A DNA stretch of 64,000 nt, from contig JACKFF010000001.1 in assembly GCA_020632595.1 (NCBI GenBank), forward strand, positions 620,001-684,000, read 5' to 3'. The position numbers and the translations under genes are program-made. Below the pieces are notes generated by a model. It ran no database searches, was not told where the DNA came from, and worked only from the letters and a program-made list of their open reading frames with translations. The number at the start of each line of letters is the position of its first letter. The first letter of the stretch is position 1. The DNA comes from Nitrospiraceae bacterium (lineage in GTDB: Bacteria > Nitrospirota > Nitrospiria > Nitrospirales > UBA8639). Of this stretch, positions 61,415 through 64,000 are shown piece by piece.

Positions 61415-62374
61415 TTAAATGGCAGGGATGGGTTCTGAATTTTCTGGTAGAGAGATGCCCGTTACAATTTGTATAAGATGCCCCAATACTTTTTGAATGT
61501 CTTCGGGTTTACCCAGGCTGATCTGAAAAAAACTGGACATGTCGGGGATTCCGTCAGCAATTTGTTTGGCCACTTCCACAAGTCCGTCAGGTTCAATTTG
61601 CAAAAGCTCCTTTGATAATTGAATGGCCGATTGAATAGCCACCTCGGGCTGTTGGTGGCACCACATATCGGCTAACCGCCCCGACAAGGCCACGCATTGA
61701 ATAGTTAACCGGGAAACATCATCGCTCCCTGACGCCAAGGAAGGGTCATGACTCCCCTTGACGGATTCTCGCAATAATTCAGGCAATTCCCACGTCTCCG
61801 CCAACCATGCCCCAATCTCGCAATGATCCGTTTTCCACCGATCTTGTTCCAACGCCTGAAGTGCCTGATGATCCTGCGCAGCTTTTTTATAAAGCAACCC
61901 ATATTCCATGCCTAACGCCTCGCTCATCACCAATACGCCCAAGTCCTGCAATAATCCGGCGAGGAACACCTCTTCTTCGTTTGCCACCCGAACGCGCTTG
62001 GCCAAAATCTTTGCGGCCAAACTCGCCAAAATACATCGATGCCAAAAGTGGGTATGATCAAACGCACCACCACCTTTTTTTCGTAAGTCCCGATATAACG
62101 AAAAGCAAAACGCTAACGTAGCAATAGAATTCATCCCCAATAAAGTCACTGCATGGGTGACCGTCGTCACTTTATGTCGACTGCCCCCATAAAAACTGGA
62201 ATTCGCCACATTCAAGAGCTTGGCGACAAAGGACGGGTCTTTGCTAATGACGTCACCAATGCGTTGGGCGGTCGTCCTCTCATCCCGACACAGTTGGAGG
62301 ACTTGCAGAGGCAACGCGGGAATGGCCGGGAGGGTTTTGCAATTTTTTATACGCTGCAGAATCTGGGGGTCCAT
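61415..62374 (-). CDS. HDOD-domain protein
   Basis: 319 residues; the HDOD domain covers about 15-220 (LPAIPALPLQVLQLCRD, then DPSFVAKLLNVANSSFYGG). HDOD is an HD-like domain without the metal-binding His-Asp pair and serves signalling, often with c-di-GMP or chemotaxis modules. No second domain. Stands alone on the minus strand. Normal length. Confidence 0.85.
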   Translation of the reverse strand: MDPQILQRIKNCKTLPAIPALPLQVLQLCRDERTTAQRIGDVISKDPSFVAKLLNVANSSFYGGSRHKVTTVTHAVTLLGMNSIATLAFCFSLYRDLRKKGGGAFDHTHFWHRCILASLAAKILAKRVRVANEEEVFLAGLLQDLGVLVMSEALGMEYGLLYKKAAQDHQALQALEQDRWKTDHCEIGAWLAETWELPELLRESVKGSHDPSLASGSDDVSRLTIQCVALSGRLADMWCHQQPEVAIQSAIQLSKELLQIEPDGLVEVAKQIADGIPDMSSFFQISLGKPEDIQKVLGHLIQIVTGISLPENSEPIPAI

Positions 62375-62769
62375 TATTCGTCAAACCTCATGCCTTGTAT
62401 CACCGTTTCCCAAAACAGCATTTCTTGGAAAGCCAATCATCCAGGTTTATCACCGTATAGGCTTGTCTTCATAGGACGATTGGATAGGGAATTCGTTTCC
62501 TAATGTGCACCGGGAAGTTGAAGGGCAATTCCTTCCGGCATACGACCGGAAATCCACAAGTATTCAAAGGTTTTATCGGACAATGAGTACCTGACTTGAG
62601 GTAGAAACCAGCTCACGGCTTGACGGATTTCTCCACCGGAAACACGGCCTCAACCGGGGAAAAGAGGCAAGTTAGGAAGAGCCGAGCTCAGGGAATGGCA
62701 GGAAAATCGAAGATTTATGGATGGAGGGCGGGGTTAAGAATATTTGCCTTCTGGAACACACGGAATCCA
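62375..62769. other. Intergenic region, nothing supported
   Basis: 395 bases between miaB and the HDOD gene (both minus). No clear promoter, terminator or repeat found. Confidence 0.5.
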
Positions 62770-64000
62770 TCAGGATTGGACATGCCCATAAAGGGTCGAA
62801 GGCGAGGCATCCATAACAAGAACGGGCACAAGGTCTCCTGGTTGACGGGCTTCGTCATCCTTGGGCCAGACAACAGTCACATTGTGGTCGCTATGGCCCA
62901 TCCATTGAAGGTCGGATTTTTTGGAATGCCCTTCCAGCATAACCTCCACCGTGGTGCCGATAAGTTCTTGGTTTTTTGAAAGGGAAATTTTTTTTTGCAA
63001 CTCCACGATCTGGTTGGTCCTGTATCCCTTCACCTGCTCAGGAACATCGTCCACAAATTTTCTGGCCGCAATTGTGTGTTTTCGTTCAGAATATTTGAAT
63101 ACGAACGCCGCCTGATATCCCACCTCTTGCATAAGACGAAAGGTCTCCTGGAACTCCTCATCGGTTTCTCCACAAAATCCACAGATGATATCGGTGGTCA
63201 AAACAAGAGGACCTTTCTTTCGGATGGCCTCAACCAGCTTACGGTACTCCCGTTGTGTGTAACCCCGCCCCATACGTTCCAGAATTCGATCATTCGCCGA
63301 TTGCAGCGGCAAATGAATCGTCTTACAGATGTGGGGATGCTCCGCAACGGCTTCAAGCAGGGCAGGAGGAAAATCTTTAGGATGGGGAGACATAAACCGC
63401 ACACGCTGAATCCCAGGGACATCTCCAACGGCGACTAGCAGTCGGGCAAAATCCCATTCCCCCGACCGGTAGGAATTGACATTTTGTCCCAATAGCGTGA
63501 TTTGCCGAACCCCCTGACTGACCAATTGATGGGCTTCCTGAATGATTCCCTCTGGGTCCCGAGAGCGTTCTCGGCCTCGCGTATAGGGCACCACGCAAAA
63601 GGAGCAGAAATTATCACAGCCCCGCATGACGGCGATCCATCCATTAATTCCATCCGGCCGGTCCGGGACGATATGGGCATACGTTTCGTATTCGGACAGA
63701 TCAACGGCCAACCCTCGCTTACGATGCTCCAGCGCATCGATAAGAAGATCGGGCAGTCGCCGGTACCCATCCGGCCCGACCAGCACATCAATGAACGATC
63801 GGGTATCCATCAGCTCTTTCTTCAGATTCTGCGCCATACAGCCTAAAACCCCGATGATCAAGCCACGTTCTTGCTTTCTATTGGTATAGCGGGCTAAATG
63901 GCCATACACACGATTATGTGCATTCTCACGAATGGCACAGGTGTTAAACAGGATCACATCGGCTTCATCATCATGCGGCGTAAATTCAAATCCTCGGGTT
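62770..64000 (-). CDS. miaB: tRNA-2-methylthio-N6-dimethylallyladenosine synthase (MiaB), N-terminus beyond the window
   Basis: Partial: the frame continues past 64000; the last codons read GFEFTPHDDEADVILFNTC. Visible: NTCAIREN and GCMAQ (two of three Cys of the auxiliary cluster), the radical SAM motif CDNFCSFCVVPY and a TRAM domain at the C-terminus. Thiomethylates i6A37 of tRNA. About 410 of the usual 440-450 residues are here. Confidence 0.95.
   Translation of the reverse strand, partial: TRGFEFTPHDDEADVILFNTCAIRENAHNRVYGHLARYTNRKQERGLIIGVLGCMAQNLKKELMDTRSFIDVLVGPDGYRRLPDLLIDALEHRKRGLAVDLSEYETYAHIVPDRPDGINGWIAVMRGCDNFCSFCVVPYTRGRERSRDPEGIIQEAHQLVSQGVRQITLLGQNVNSYRSGEWDFARLLVAVGDVPGIQRVRFMSPHPKDFPPALLEAVAEHPHICKTIHLPLQSANDRILERMGRGYTQREYRKLVEAIRKKGPLVLTTDIICGFCGETDEEFQETFRLMQEVGYQAAFVFKYSERKHTIAARKFVDDVPEQVKGYRTNQIVELQKKISLSKNQELIGTTVEVMLEGHSKKSDLQWMGHSDHNVTVVWPKDDEARQPGDLVPVLVMDASPSTLYGHVQS

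Noticed and set aside
1..64000. CRISPR array, insertion sequence or prophage
   Set aside because: No regular direct repeats with spacers, no transposase and no run of phage genes were seen; the single RusA-like gene is not enough.

Overview
The window reads as a dense chromosomal segment of a Gram-negative bacterium, about half G+C by eye. Apolipoprotein N-acyltransferase (Lnt), LolC/LolD, lipoproteins and many exported proteins imply two membranes. A multiheme cytochrome c, a SmbP-type histidine-rich metal-binding protein (the family was described in Nitrosomonas), a C5-pathway haem operon with a cobA-hemD fusion and a class 1A dihydroorotate dehydrogenase fit a Nitrospirota/Nitrospira-like nitrifier. 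That assignment is inference from gene content; there is no rRNA here to test it.

Layout. 0.06-4.8 kb: haem operon on the minus strand (ccsA/hemX-like, hemA, hemC, cobA-hemD) behind a strong sigma70-type promoter. 4.9-10.3 kb: SDR oxidoreductase, rsmI, tusA-like gene, exported hypothetical, tRNA-Leu(CAA), recG. 10.5-12.6 kb: lipoprotein, then a decayed stretch with frameshifted gene remnants and repeat copy A. 12.65-19.45 kb: rpmB, lnt, prfB (with its programmed +1 frameshift), lysS and lolC-lolD. 19.6-29.4 kb (mostly minus): coiled-coil/HhH lipoprotein, nitrilase-family amidase, SmbP, a tight HDAC/multiheme cytochrome/double-rhodanese operon, TPR protein, nuclease-like protein, secreted flavodoxin-like protein, zinc ribbon, xerD. 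29.5-43.7 kb (mostly plus): LpoA-like protein, M50 protease, trpS, the glycolytic run gap-pgk-tpiA-secG, ilvE on the opposite strand, rplU-rpmA-obg-proB, nadD-rsfS, bioB. 43.8-48.4 kb: ABC exporter of the FtsX/MacB type whose permease and ATPase genes are separated by a pyrD-type gene and a small LuxR-type regulator. 48.5-54.5 kb: comF, FmdB zinc ribbon, an isolated mraZ, a RusA-like gene, a STAS-PilZ pair, exported proteins. 54.9-62.4 kb is accessory in character: tRNA-Arg(ACG), a second STAS protein, a broken response-regulator receiver, an exported FG-GAP repeat protein with a frameshifted signal peptide, a membrane HIRAN protein, a 2H phosphoesterase and an HDOD protein. The window closes inside miaB.

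The most unusual structural signal is a dispersed intergenic repeat: three full copies of about 183-209 bp in the same orientation and one divergent copy in reverse. They share ends (TGTTGAA inward, TTCAACA at the far end) and an internal hairpin whose two arms change together between copies. Housekeeping regions (haem, translation, glycolysis, biotin and NAD synthesis) are ordinary. Two reading-frame lesions close together at 56.8-57.7 kb suggest local decay, phase variation or assembly error.
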